16,387 bases of DNA from CAJXCL01 sp964394335. Lineage in GTDB: Bacteria; Nitrospinota; Nitrospinia; CAJXCL01. Both the position numbers and the translations under genes were made by a program. The DNA is taken from assembly GCA_964394335.1 (NCBI GenBank), contig CAYMVZ010000054.1:1-16387 (forward strand). Reading direction: 5' to 3'. How positions within the stretch are numbered: position 1 is the stretch's first letter; every line of letters begins with the position of its first letter. Under the pieces are notes generated by a model. The model was not told the origin of the DNA. It made no database searches and was given only the letters and a program-made list of their open reading frames with translations. Shown here piece by piece: positions 1-7,575 of this stretch.

Positions 1-18
1 GACGGCATAGAAAATCAT
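1..18 (-). CDS. Possible start of a cassette gene running off the left edge
   Basis: An ATG at 16-18 opens a frame reading M-I-F-Y-A-V before the window ends. It lies about 110 bases inside the next integron cassette, counted from the recombination point near 130, which is a normal place for a cassette gene to begin. No convincing ribosome binding site precedes it. A competing 25-residue frame with a TTG start ends at 35. Only six codons are visible, so this is a guess. Confidence 0.2.
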
Positions 19-123
19 AACTCTAAGGGTGGTACTAAGATTTAGGGTAGGTCAGTCTTTCAAATGAGCTAAGATTTTCTATAATATTTTCTTTTTCTAT
101 TATGTTCTCCAATTTTCTGCACC

Positions 124-200
124 ATATAACGCCCACATAAGCGGCGCGAGGTACGAGCGTCCGACGACCGCAGGGAGCGTACTTGATGTGCTTGTTAGCA
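124..200 (-). repeat. attC recombination site of an integron gene cassette
   Basis: Read on the minus strand the site starts TGCTAAC and ends GTTATAT. Between them are the arms CACATCAAG (L'') and CTTATGTG (L'), which pair over 8 bp with one unpaired C. That extrahelical base is a hallmark of attC sites. The central 40 or so bases are GC-rich and partly self-complementary, as in the variable terminal structure. The site begins 3 bases past the stop codon of the gene at 204-971, the usual position for a cassette. The right-hand core departs from GTTRRRY after the invariant GTT. No integrase gene is in the window, so whether this is a full integron or an orphan attC cannot be seen here. Confidence 0.85.
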
Positions 201-203
201 TTA

Positions 204-971
204 TTAACTTTTCGAAACTTGAGTATAAAGCTCATCTGAAATTGATTTGTGATTTAAGAGCCCTAAGAGTCTTCCATTTGATAAAAGTGGAATCTCGGAA
301 AGTTCTGTTTCAGATAATTTTTTGTATAGGTCTTTTACAGATGGAGTTTCTTCAAAACTGACTTCTTTACCAATTAAATGAGGAAATTTAACCCATTTTC
401 CATTTTTAATCTTTTCACCAAAATTATTAAAAGCATAATCTTTTGATGCCATTCCTGAAATGACATCTTTTATACTGATCATCCCAACGAAATTTCTATT
501 TTTGTAAAATGCTAGATACCGAATTTTCTGTGATGCTACTGATAGATATTTCAGCATAGCTTCATCTTGAAAATATTTCTTACTTGGATTATCAACTGTA
601 TAATTTATGACTGCGAGATCACCTTCATTTAAAGAGGATAAGTTGTTATATAAATCGCCAAATCCTAGCTTTGGAAATTGATCAATATTATTTACGTCTT
701 TAACTCGCTGTTCCCAAGTCCGAAAATCCTGTTCACTACCTTGTGGGTTAGATATGGATTCAGCTAAAAGTTCAGGCTTGACAGGAGAATCTAATTCAAT
801 TTTCGTTTCTGATCCCGACATGGTAACAGTTATTGGTCTGTCTTGAAGAGTATCAAAAAAACTATTTAATTGAGTTTTGAATGCATATATCACAATTAGA
901 GCTAATCCAAATGTTATTGTGATATGCGTTAAATCTATGGGTTCGAACTTTATTAAATCTTTGATTTCCAT
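204..971 (-). CDS. Cassette-borne membrane-anchored protein with CBS-like repeats
   Basis: The 255-residue product has a short N-terminal segment, one membrane helix at about residues 16-31, and a soluble remainder. The C-terminal half carries two stretches that look like the ends of CBS domains: FVGMISIKDV at 161-170 and a copy near 222-245 ending in GRLLGLLNHKSI. Paired CBS domains usually bind adenine nucleotides and act as energy or ligand sensors; binding here is inferred only. No catalytic domain is attached. AAGGAG lies 5 bases before the ATG. The gene fills an integron cassette (recombination points near 130 and 1007), so it probably arrived by site-specific recombination. Cassette genes often lack their own promoter and none is clear here. 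The CBS call is moderate; the frame is secure. Confidence 0.75.
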   Translation of the reverse strand: MEIKDLIKFEPIDLTHITITFGLALIVIYAFKTQLNSFFDTLQDRPITVTMSGSETKIELDSPVKPELLAESISNPQGSEQDFRTWEQRVKDVNNIDQFPKLGFGDLYNNLSSLNEGDLAVINYTVDNPSKKYFQDEAMLKYLSVASQKIRYLAFYKNRNFVGMISIKDVISGMASKDYAFNNFGEKIKNGKWVKFPHLIGKEVSFEETPSVKDLYKKLSETELSEIPLLSNGRLLGLLNHKSISDELYTQVSKS

Positions 972-1001
972 TAGATCTCCTTAATTGATTTTGCGCCAGT
1001 G

Positions 1002-1008
1002 TGCTAAC
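1002..1008 (-). repeat. Cassette boundary core site (GTTAGCA)
   Basis: Read on the minus strand this is GTTAGCA, the exact reverse complement of the TGCTAAC that opens the attC at 200-194. In a circular cassette these two would sit in one attC and pair, which is the signature of a real cassette end. Recombination would occur between G1008 and T1007, giving a cassette of about 878 bp. The upstream neighbour does not show a matching complete attC: the sequence before it (GGTAACTCACGCGGGTC) finds no partner arm before the gene at 1134. Confidence 0.7.
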
Positions 1009-1133
1009 GACCCGCGTGAGTTACCTGAAACAAAAGCTCAAAAACTCTTACCAAAGAAAAACTTTAATAGTAGAAGAACTTTAGAAATTTAAACTACTTG
1101 CTAACTTCTAAATGTTGCTACAGGGTTGTCTGT

Positions 1134-2003
1134 TTATTGGATACTGCTATCACTAGTTTCTGTCTCAACCTCTGCTTCTTTTTCAGACTCTATCTCCTTA
1201 ATTTTCTTTAGTTTATTTAGCTCTGCTTGAAGTTTTTCTATTTCTGCTCTATCTCGCTCTGCTTGCAATTCGTTTTCTGCCTTCAATGCTTTTAACTCAG
1301 CCTTATCCATATCTTCCTTCAATTTTGATTCGGCTAGGAAAGCTTCTGCTGCTTTTTTATCCTTTTCTGCTTGTAGTACGGTCTTTGCTTGTAATTCTTT
1401 TAGTTTTTGCTCTCGTTGAGACTCAAGTAATTGTTCTGGTGTTTTTAATTGTTGAGGTGGTTCTGCTACAATGCTGTCTTTATATTTTAATTCTACCGTA
1501 ATTAAATCTGCAGCCTTGTCCCTTAATTCCCTTGTTAGATCGAGAAACTGCGGTTCTGTTACAGCTTGATTCAAATATGCTTGGCACAAGTTATACATAC
1601 CATCTCTAAAAAATTGTACTCCCTGGCTCCTAACTCCTAATTTTTCAACTGTGGTTGCTAATGTTTTACTAATTTCTGATTTTCCACTACCCTGTGCTTC
1701 TGGTTTTTTTATTTGTGCTTCTACCAAAAGGGATAAACTTGATGCAAGATTATCTGCTGTATCTGGAGATGGTTCCGCACAGAATTTTCCCTTTTGTTCA
1801 CCTTGCATTTTCACTAAGACAATTCTTCTTTCTGAAGTCGTCGCTAATGTACCTAATTCATGCCCAGAAGGTTTAGAAGAACCAACCTTGTCCTCAATGA
1901 TAGGATTTTCCTCCGGATGTACGAACCATGCTGCACCACACCCGCTGAAAATGAAAGAAGAAATCAAAGCTAAAACAAACAACTTAAAATTATGTTTGAA
2001 CAT
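1134..2003 (-). CDS. Coiled-coil lipoprotein of unknown function
   Basis: The product is 289 residues. It opens with a basic stretch, a hydrophobic core and a lipobox-like FSGC, so Cys22 is the likely lipidation site and the protein would be anchored in the envelope. A central globular part (about 45-170) contains KFCAEPSPD and GVQFFRDGMYNLCQAYLN, a pattern I associate with a widespread uncharacterised lipoprotein family. Residues from about 185 to 280 are dominated by Lys, Glu, Ala and Leu and should form a long coiled coil. The start is well supported by AAAGGAGG 6 bases upstream. It faces the same way as the cassette next to it but is separated by about 125 non-coding bases. No enzyme motif is visible. 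Confidence 0.8.
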   Translation of the reverse strand: MFKHNFKLFVLALISSFIFSGCGAAWFVHPEENPIIEDKVGSSKPSGHELGTLATTSERRIVLVKMQGEQKGKFCAEPSPDTADNLASSLSLLVEAQIKKPEAQGSGKSEISKTLATTVEKLGVRSQGVQFFRDGMYNLCQAYLNQAVTEPQFLDLTRELRDKAADLITVELKYKDSIVAEPPQQLKTPEQLLESQREQKLKELQAKTVLQAEKDKKAAEAFLAESKLKEDMDKAELKALKAENELQAERDRAEIEKLQAELNKLKKIKEIESEKEAEVETETSDSSIQ

Positions 2004-2039
2004 ATTTACCTCCTTTAAAATTAAAAATTATTAATTGAT

Positions 2040-2175
2040 TAAAAGCCCGAAGGCCATAACTTGTTATTATATAGAATTGAATTCTGGTTAATAATTTCCT
2101 ATAGACAGAAAACAATTCTGTATAATCCCAATACCCCATTATTATAAAGAAAGTAGTTACAAAGTAAGATTTTCA
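2040..2175 (-). promoter_or_regulatory. Intergenic region with a possible promoter for the lipoprotein gene
   Basis: On the minus strand TATAAT occurs at 2071-2066 with a weak TTATTA 17 bases upstream (2094-2089). An inverted repeat ACAGAA/TTCTGT spans 2105-2121. A small GCC-TTCG-GGC hairpin followed by TTTT lies near 2040-2055 in the predicted leader. The -35 is poor, so the promoter call is tentative. Confidence 0.3.
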
Positions 2176-2985
2176 TTACACACTAAGAGTATTTTTAAAC
2201 CGATCCCAGTTAAAAAGAGGGCCGGGGTCCTTCTTCCTGCCCGGGGCTATGTCGCTGTGGCCTACAATCCTGTCCAGAGAAATATTATGCCTTCGAATGA
2301 TCCCACCGGTTAACAACGCAAGAACGTCATACTGCTTATCAGCATAAGGCTCCCAGTATTGATCTTCAACTTCTTCAGGAGAAGGACCTGAATACTCTGT
2401 TTTGTATTCATTCGGCCAGCAATAAAACTTTCCATCTCTTTTCTTTAAAATTCCCCAATTGACAACCTCTATACCGATTGAAAAATCGTTGCAGTTTTTT
2501 ACTCCACCCCACTGACTTTTTCCTGCGTGCCATGCCTTTTCTTTTTCTTTTACCATTTGAACGATCTTTCCGTCCTTGTCAATGATGTAATGGGCGCTGG
2601 CATTTGCTGTCGGATTCTCAAACCAGCGAACAGAGCCATCAAGTGAACCACTAGCGGTAAAGTGAATAACAACAAGGTTAATCTCTCTCCCTTTTCTATT
2701 GCTTAAATTAGGAGAGGCAATAAACGGAATTTCTGGAAGTGCTTTCGGCGCGGCAGTTTTATCCGCTTTTGAATGGATGGCTAAAGCGGTTTCCGGGTTA
2801 ACTGTCCCTGTAACAAGGTGGGCTGACTGAAAGGCCTTTACAGCTTTTTCTGTTTTTGCACCAAAATCACTATCGGCCTTGCCCACATTGTACCCAAGCT
2901 TGTTAAGGTCTTCCTGAAGTTCTTTTACCTCAGAGCCTTGATCTCCTTTTTTGAGGCTTAGGTTTGGTGTTTTATAGTATTCCAT
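2176..2985 (-). CDS. Peptidoglycan amidase with PG-binding domain (Amidase_2)
   Basis: The 269-residue product is a zinc N-acetylmuramoyl-L-alanine amidase, which cleaves the bond between the sugar strand and stem peptide of peptidoglycan. Residues about 8-58 form a PG_binding_1 domain (KKGDQGSEVKELQEDLNKLG). The amidase domain follows from about 103, with zinc ligands H108 (VVIHFTA), H243 (VGHSD) and D253 (KKDPGP), and E173 in GIEVVNWG. There is no signal peptide, so export would need another route, or the enzyme acts on internalised wall fragments as AmpD does. A longer frame from a GTG at 3021 is possible, but the ATG at 2985 has AAGG upstream and fits the domain start. It is the last gene of the five-gene operon, 67 bases after the patatin gene. 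Confidence 0.88.
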   Translation of the reverse strand: MEYYKTPNLSLKKGDQGSEVKELQEDLNKLGYNVGKADSDFGAKTEKAVKAFQSAHLVTGTVNPETALAIHSKADKTAAPKALPEIPFIASPNLSNRKGREINLVVIHFTASGSLDGSVRWFENPTANASAHYIIDKDGKIVQMVKEKEKAWHAGKSQWGGVKNCNDFSIGIEVVNWGILKKRDGKFYCWPNEYKTEYSGPSPEEVEDQYWEPYADKQYDVLALLTGGIIRRHNISLDRIVGHSDIAPGRKKDPGPLFNWDRFKNTLSV

Positions 2986-3052
2986 TAGAACCTTTTTATA
3001 ATACAAAAAAGATAAAATCACCTTACGGTCATCGATTAAACTACTAAGCTTA

Positions 3053-4756
3053 TTAGCGAAGCTGTTTTAATCTTCCCTGCTTCTTGAAAACAGGATCAGT
3101 TAACCAAAGATGACACCAGGAAAATAAAAAACCAAAAAAAGCAATCCAAGCTTGGAGAAACACGTTCTTTAAAATCCTGTAATAGTAAATCCATCGAATT
3201 CCTGGAATCTGCATTAAAACTATAGGAAGAAAAGCGGTAACAAGAGCAATAATCAGTGTTTTCCAGGATTTTAAATATTCAATGCCCGGAATGGATTCAT
3301 CGATATGAGGCCACATTAGTATTATTAATAATCCTAAAGCAACAGCGACTACGGTTAATCCTAAAATTTTTAACCATAAAACAGATTTAAAAGCTTTAAG
3401 AAATAGTGAACTGCCAATTTTAAGCTGCTTTTGATATGGATTTGATGGTTTTTCCATTAGCTTTTTCAATTTGCCACATTTGTGATGGAAATCGCATAAT
3501 TTGTCGTCTGGCTGTTTGCCTTGAAATTCTTTTTCAGTCATAAGATAGCCACTAAGGATAAGGGAATAAGCTTCTACTTCTGTAAAAGAATCAAGATCTG
3601 TTCGGATGTTTGACAGTAATCTCTGAACGTTTCTATCCACTCCATAGCTTGTGACACCGCTCACGTCTTTTACCTGGTTAGCTTTATCTTCACCTGACAA
3701 CCAGGTAATCTCAGGTTTAATTAAACCTCTCTTAAGGTGAACAAACTTGAAGCCTTTCAAATCCCCTGTTTTTTTTCTTTTTTTAACCGATATAAGCTCT
3801 GCTTCCCTTACCCTGTCCATTAAAATGGAATTGGATCGAGGTAGAACCGATAAGATTCCGTCGCCCGGTTCTTTATCATCAGCCATCTGCCCGCTTGCAT
3901 CACTGCACATGATATAATTACATTTTTCATCAAAAAGTCCTTCAACTCCTTGATTGTCATGAACCCCTCCATCAACTAATTCAACCGTAATATCAGGGTA
4001 AAGCTCTGATATGGCCATGGGAGGGAACAAACCAGGCACTCCTGCAGAAGCAGCAACAGCAACACCCAGAGAAATATTTTTTAAACGCTCAATTGGAGCC
4101 TCATCATAGTAAAGCCGTCTCAATCTCATATTTTTGTCTATATCAGGCAAACCTCTGTCGGGCTCTCCCATCCAGGATGCGGTAAATTGCCAGTTATGCC
4201 CGGTGTTGAGGGCAGTGGCATTCAACAAAAGAATAGGAACTTTATTTGTTCTGGAACTGTTGTGATTTTTTGGATGAAATTCTTCACCTCCCATATGCCC
4301 TTTCGGTCTTATTTTTAAATCCCTCATTCGAATTCTTTTTTTAGCTGGATCGACAAATAACTTATATAAAAGCTTTTCATACAGTTCGCCTAAACGATCA
4401 CTTCTCGAATAATTTTTTCTAAACATTTTAAGATTATTTATTAAATTGCTAAAAGTTCTAATTCTGATATTTTTTTCCACTCCATCGAAGAATTCTTTTT
4501 CCAGATTATTTACAACATCAATGTAATCATCCTTATTTATATTTTCATCGGTCTTACTTTCAAAAAGCTTTTTCAAATGCAAATAATACAGAGCACCGAC
4601 TATAGACCCTCCTGACACTGTAGATATTGCCTCAACCTTACTCAACCAACCAATTTCAGCGAGTCTCGCCAGCACTCCAATATGATAAAACGAAGCCCTA
4701 AAACCACCCCCAGACAGGGCAAGTCCTATTTTCCGATTATTTTTTTGTTCCGACAT
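3053..4756 (-). CDS. Patatin-like phospholipase with C-terminal membrane helices
   Basis: The 567-residue product has the Ser-Asp dyad of patatin phospholipases: the oxyanion loop SGGGFR (15-20), the nucleophile region STVSGGSIVG with Ser51, and VDGG with Asp262. VAASAGVPGLFPP (233-246) and IRTDLDSFTEVEAYSL (384-399) are typical of a long bacterial patatin subfamily. After the catalytic part come three hydrophobic stretches at about 459-481, 499-519 and 531-551, so the enzyme is probably tethered to the inner membrane with its active domain in the cytoplasm. The likely reaction is hydrolysis of acyl esters in phospholipids. AAGGA precedes the ATG. It lies 24 bases after the alpha/beta hydrolase gene in the same operon. 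The nucleophile context is GGS rather than the commoner GxSxG. The family call is secure; the substrate is not. Confidence 0.9.
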   Translation of the reverse strand: MSEQKNNRKIGLALSGGGFRASFYHIGVLARLAEIGWLSKVEAISTVSGGSIVGALYYLHLKKLFESKTDENINKDDYIDVVNNLEKEFFDGVEKNIRIRTFSNLINNLKMFRKNYSRSDRLGELYEKLLYKLFVDPAKKRIRMRDLKIRPKGHMGGEEFHPKNHNSSRTNKVPILLLNATALNTGHNWQFTASWMGEPDRGLPDIDKNMRLRRLYYDEAPIERLKNISLGVAVAASAGVPGLFPPMAISELYPDITVELVDGGVHDNQGVEGLFDEKCNYIMCSDASGQMADDKEPGDGILSVLPRSNSILMDRVREAELISVKKRKKTGDLKGFKFVHLKRGLIKPEITWLSGEDKANQVKDVSGVTSYGVDRNVQRLLSNIRTDLDSFTEVEAYSLILSGYLMTEKEFQGKQPDDKLCDFHHKCGKLKKLMEKPSNPYQKQLKIGSSLFLKAFKSVLWLKILGLTVVAVALGLLIILMWPHIDESIPGIEYLKSWKTLIIALVTAFLPIVLMQIPGIRWIYYYRILKNVFLQAWIAFFGFLFSWCHLWLTDPVFKKQGRLKQLR

Positions 4757-4780
4757 ATAATCCTTGCTAACTATAAAAGT

Positions 4781-5599
4781 TTATAAAAACTCTGAAATAA
4801 ATTCGGATACTGGTTTTGTGAAGTCGTTGTCGGTCCAATATTTAGTGTGAGACATAGGATTCCAACTGGAGAAAATATTTCCAACGTTTATTTCTATATC
4901 CTCTGAAACAACATTGTTGTATGACAGACTTATTGCTTTAAGCGGATATCCCAGGATGTCGTCGCGATCAAAATAATTGTACCATTTTGCTTTCTGCTTA
5001 AAGTCGTCAGGAAGGTTGTCAGAAGGAAATTTTATTGCCTCTACAGGATCATACGCAAAAGTAAATAATGGGAGATTGCAACCAAAAGTTATCATGCCAG
5101 AGAGAGTATCCATCTTTTCGAAATCAGTCATTCCAGTAGTATCCGCAATTTTCTTTTGAATATCCCATATATAATTAGACATAATCGCGGCGCCAAGTGA
5201 ATGCGCTATTACAATTAACGGTTTGTCGTTAGATTGCAAACCTTCAGTATATAATTCCTTAATGTCGTTTTTTACCCTGGAATGAATTTCTTCATAAGTT
5301 TTATTACTTTCATTTCTGCCTTTGATTTGTTGATACGCAACTGCGTCTCCCAGTTTAGTAAGTACAAATTTTCTCAGGCCGACAAAATCAAGGTCGTTTT
5401 CTTTTCTTGCTTCTTTTAAGTAATCTAACTCACGCGGCTCAAGAATATCCGCCCAATGAACAGGCTGCCAGGCAATTTGATCAGGGTCTTTTTTATTTTT
5501 TTTCACACGACCGTTAATTTCCTCAATCATTTTCTGAGCAAATTCTTCTCCCTGCGATCCCATACCGTGAATAACAATAATTCCTAATTCTTTAGACAT
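4781..5599 (-). CDS. Alpha/beta hydrolase (lipase/esterase-like)
   Basis: The 272-residue product begins with a strand and oxyanion-type loop, GIIVIHGMGSQG (6-17), and carries the nucleophile elbow VIAHSLGAA with Ser134. A plausible acid is D211 or D213 in WYNYFDRDDILGYPL, and H251 in PMSHTKYW is a good catalytic histidine. That order matches the alpha/beta hydrolase fold. There is no signal peptide or membrane helix, so it is predicted to be cytoplasmic. The reaction is likely hydrolysis of an ester, perhaps a lipid given the patatin partner, but nothing visible fixes the substrate. AAGGAG lies upstream of the ATG at a good distance. It sits third in the operon, 32 bases after the exported-protein gene. 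Confidence 0.85.
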   Translation of the reverse strand: MSKELGIIVIHGMGSQGEEFAQKMIEEINGRVKKNKKDPDQIAWQPVHWADILEPRELDYLKEARKENDLDFVGLRKFVLTKLGDAVAYQQIKGRNESNKTYEEIHSRVKNDIKELYTEGLQSNDKPLIVIAHSLGAAIMSNYIWDIQKKIADTTGMTDFEKMDTLSGMITFGCNLPLFTFAYDPVEAIKFPSDNLPDDFKQKAKWYNYFDRDDILGYPLKAISLSYNNVVSEDIEINVGNIFSSWNPMSHTKYWTDNDFTKPVSEFISEFL

Positions 5600-5631
5600 T
5601 TGGCACTACTCCTTCTCTGATTTTTCGACTA

Positions 5632-6909
5632 TTATTTGTCATTCCCCATAAATAAGGCCCTTTGCATCTCAGTAAAAGCCCATTTTAAATTTACTTTGCC
5701 AAAAGCATTGTCATCTTGCAAATCGCGGCCATCAGTGCTTCCTACCGAAGCCTCAATCCAAAGGTCTTTAAGTATTTTTTTTTCGAAAACAAAGGCATAA
5801 AGGAATGATTCGTCTGTTTCCCCAACATCCGGGTAGGCGATGTTGTAACTGAATTCAAGAGCCGCGTTCCAGCTATTTCCTGCGGTTTGTAATTTTCCCC
5901 CAACAAAAAAAGAATCCTGCTCTAAAAAGTTATTGGGCATGCCGGGAACAGGATTAGACTCGTCAAACAAGTACCTTGCATGTATTATTACTTGTGTGCT
6001 TCCATCGCTTTTTAAAGCGTTATACTTATGGAATTTGTCGGTAAGGCGATCCATCCCATAGGCATAAGATGTCCATACTCCAAAACCATCATATTGAAAG
6101 TTATCCGAATCCCCATCGGGGCTAATCAATTTAGGGGCGATTCCAATAGCCCATCTATTGATCTTTTTATCTTTTAACTCCTCATCAACGCAACCTTTAA
6201 TATTACTGACAGTACTTTTTCCCTTTAAAGATTTTCGTAATTCTGTAGCTCGCTTTTCAAGCATTTCCTTTCTGTGTTTTTTGTGTAATTTCATATCCAT
6301 GTTAAAATCACGTGCGCTTTTTATAGGATATTTAGCTTCCGTTAAATTAGCTGCGTTGTCATAACACTTATCTATATTTTTATTTAATCTTACATCGCCG
6401 CTATCTATAGGTAAAAAATGTACCCCCAACGATAATTTCATAGACTCATCGGCATCCTCTTGACCTTTAACAGTGGCAAACGATAAACGAGTTCTATAAA
6501 AAATTGCGTTAGGTGCTGTGAAAATTTTGTTCTCTTCGTACTTGTACCTGTATTTATCAAGAGTGACCTCTCTTCCAAATAGATTTAGGAAACTTGTGTC
6601 AATGGCAATCCCTTGTTTGAAGTTGCCGTTTTCATCTTGGGCGTTTAAAATGGATGTGGCAAACTCACGTGGGCTGTTTGGGGTTAAAATTTTTGATGGT
6701 GTAAGGTTTAAAACAGCAAAGGCCGGAGAATCGGGGACTCCCTTATCAATATCGAAGACTCCAAGGGATTTCAACTCTTTCGGTTCATAATCAGCCGATT
6801 CAGAAGATAAGTTTAAACTAGCTGCAAAAGCTAAATTTATATTTAAAACCGCAAAAAATAGAAAAGTAGCAATAAAAAACGTGCGGATAATTGTATTAAT
6901 TTTTATCAT
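5632..6909 (-). CDS. Exported beta-rich protein of unknown function
   Basis: I chose the ATG at 6909 because GGGAG lies just upstream and it gives a clean signal peptide. The alternative ATG at 6924 overlaps the previous stop codon. The product is 425 residues: a basic start, a hydrophobic core (about 8-28) and a likely cleavage after AFA (29). The mature part alternates short beta-like stretches with polar loops and contains conserved-looking motifs (DSPAFAVLNLTP at 60-71, LSFATVKG at 142-149). Two cysteines (182, 240) could form a disulfide in the periplasm. A charged, helix-prone segment spans about 205-230. It resembles uncharacterised outer-membrane or periplasmic proteins, but no terminal aromatic barrel signature is evident. 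It is the only gene of the operon with an export signal, so it may be the envelope-side component. Confidence 0.7.
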   Translation of the reverse strand: MIKINTIIRTFFIATFLFFAVLNINLAFAASLNLSSESADYEPKELKSLGVFDIDKGVPDSPAFAVLNLTPSKILTPNSPREFATSILNAQDENGNFKQGIAIDTSFLNLFGREVTLDKYRYKYEENKIFTAPNAIFYRTRLSFATVKGQEDADESMKLSLGVHFLPIDSGDVRLNKNIDKCYDNAANLTEAKYPIKSARDFNMDMKLHKKHRKEMLEKRATELRKSLKGKSTVSNIKGCVDEELKDKKINRWAIGIAPKLISPDGDSDNFQYDGFGVWTSYAYGMDRLTDKFHKYNALKSDGSTQVIIHARYLFDESNPVPGMPNNFLEQDSFFVGGKLQTAGNSWNAALEFSYNIAYPDVGETDESFLYAFVFEKKILKDLWIEASVGSTDGRDLQDDNAFGKVNLKWAFTEMQRALFMGNDK

Positions 6910-6923
6910 AAATATTTCTCCCA

Positions 6924-7307
6924 TTAATTTACTTTAAATTTAAGGTAATCTGGTACGACAAATACGCCCTCTTTCAGTTCGCCTTCATATTTGAATGACC
7001 TGATAGGGGTTCCTCCCTGTGTAATCTTAACTTCCGCATAATAGGATTTGCTGCTTTGATCTATAACAGTAAGATCCCAGGTTAAATAACAGTTGTTAAG
7101 ATCAGAAACAGAACTACCAAATAATTTATGTTTATAAGTGTCTGATTCATTATCTCCACTACGCCCCTTTACTGAAGTATCTTTTTTTTCTTTATCGTAA
7201 AATATTAACTCGTATTTCCCAAAACTCGCATAACCAAAAGTCACTTCCACTTCTGGAACAGGCCCATTAGAGTCAATAGGTACTTCATTTTTATTTTCCT
7301 CAGCCAT
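6924..7307 (-). CDS. Small beta-rich protein heading the hydrolase operon
   Basis: The product is 127 residues when started at the ATG at 7307, which has AAGGAG 7 bases upstream; a longer frame from 7331 lacks such a site. There is no signal peptide. After an acidic, disordered first 18 residues the chain is mostly alternating hydrophobic and polar residues (KYELIFYDKEKK, CYLTWDLTVIDQ, SYYAEVKITQGG), suggesting a compact beta sandwich. I do not recognise the family. Its stop codon is 14 bases from the next gene's start, so the two are almost certainly co-transcribed. A binding, chaperone or immunity-like partner for the downstream proteins is conceivable, but nothing in the sequence shows it. 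Confidence 0.65.
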   Translation of the reverse strand: MAEENKNEVPIDSNGPVPEVEVTFGYASFGKYELIFYDKEKKDTSVKGRSGDNESDTYKHKLFGSSVSDLNNCYLTWDLTVIDQSSKSYYAEVKITQGGTPIRSFKYEGELKEGVFVVPDYLKFKVN

Positions 7308-7456
7308 TCTTTTCTCCTTTAAAATAATCAATAAAGATTAATTTCAAATTTTGAATATTAATATCCAAAAGCGTTTCCATCAGAGAAACATATAAGTTTA
7401 ATCTCAATCATCCCCCTTTTTTTAAATCGAAAAAATTGAACAGACCATAGCACAAA

Positions 7457-7511
7457 AGTATAAGGAAATTCTCTGGCTATATTGCTGTTTATTAGGACAA
7501 TATTGCTGTTT
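7457..7511 (-). promoter_or_regulatory. Candidate AraC-type operator and promoter of the hydrolase operon
   Basis: The 12-mer ATATTGCTGTTT (plus strand) occurs exactly twice, at 7479-7490 and 7500-7511, giving a spacing of 21 bp, two helical turns. Read towards the operon, the nearer copy ends 16 bases before TATACT (7462-7457), so it covers where a -35 element would be. AraC-family activators commonly bind two direct half-sites about 21 bp apart with one over the -35. A start near 7450 would leave a leader of about 140 bases before 7307. The leader contains a small inverted repeat (GTTTC/GAAAC) near 7370-7390. The repeat is seen; the regulatory role is inferred from the adjacent regulator gene. 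Confidence 0.55.
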
Positions 7512-7575
7512 TACCGCGGAGATCGCAGAGGGCGCTGAAGGAATTGTTTTTATGAAACCACGAAGTACAGGAAGA

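Noticed and set aside
35..235. 66-residue frame across the attC site
   Set aside because: It reads through the attC structure and the end of the cassette gene, so it is not a likely gene.
1286..1501. Plus-strand frames opposite the lipoprotein gene (also 1651-2034, 1694-1876)
   Set aside because: They mirror the low-complexity coiled-coil coding sequence, lack ribosome sites and resemble no protein.
3053..4756. Patatin as a CBASS CapV effector
   Set aside because: No cyclic nucleotide synthase gene is adjacent and the C-terminal membrane helices are not typical of CapV.
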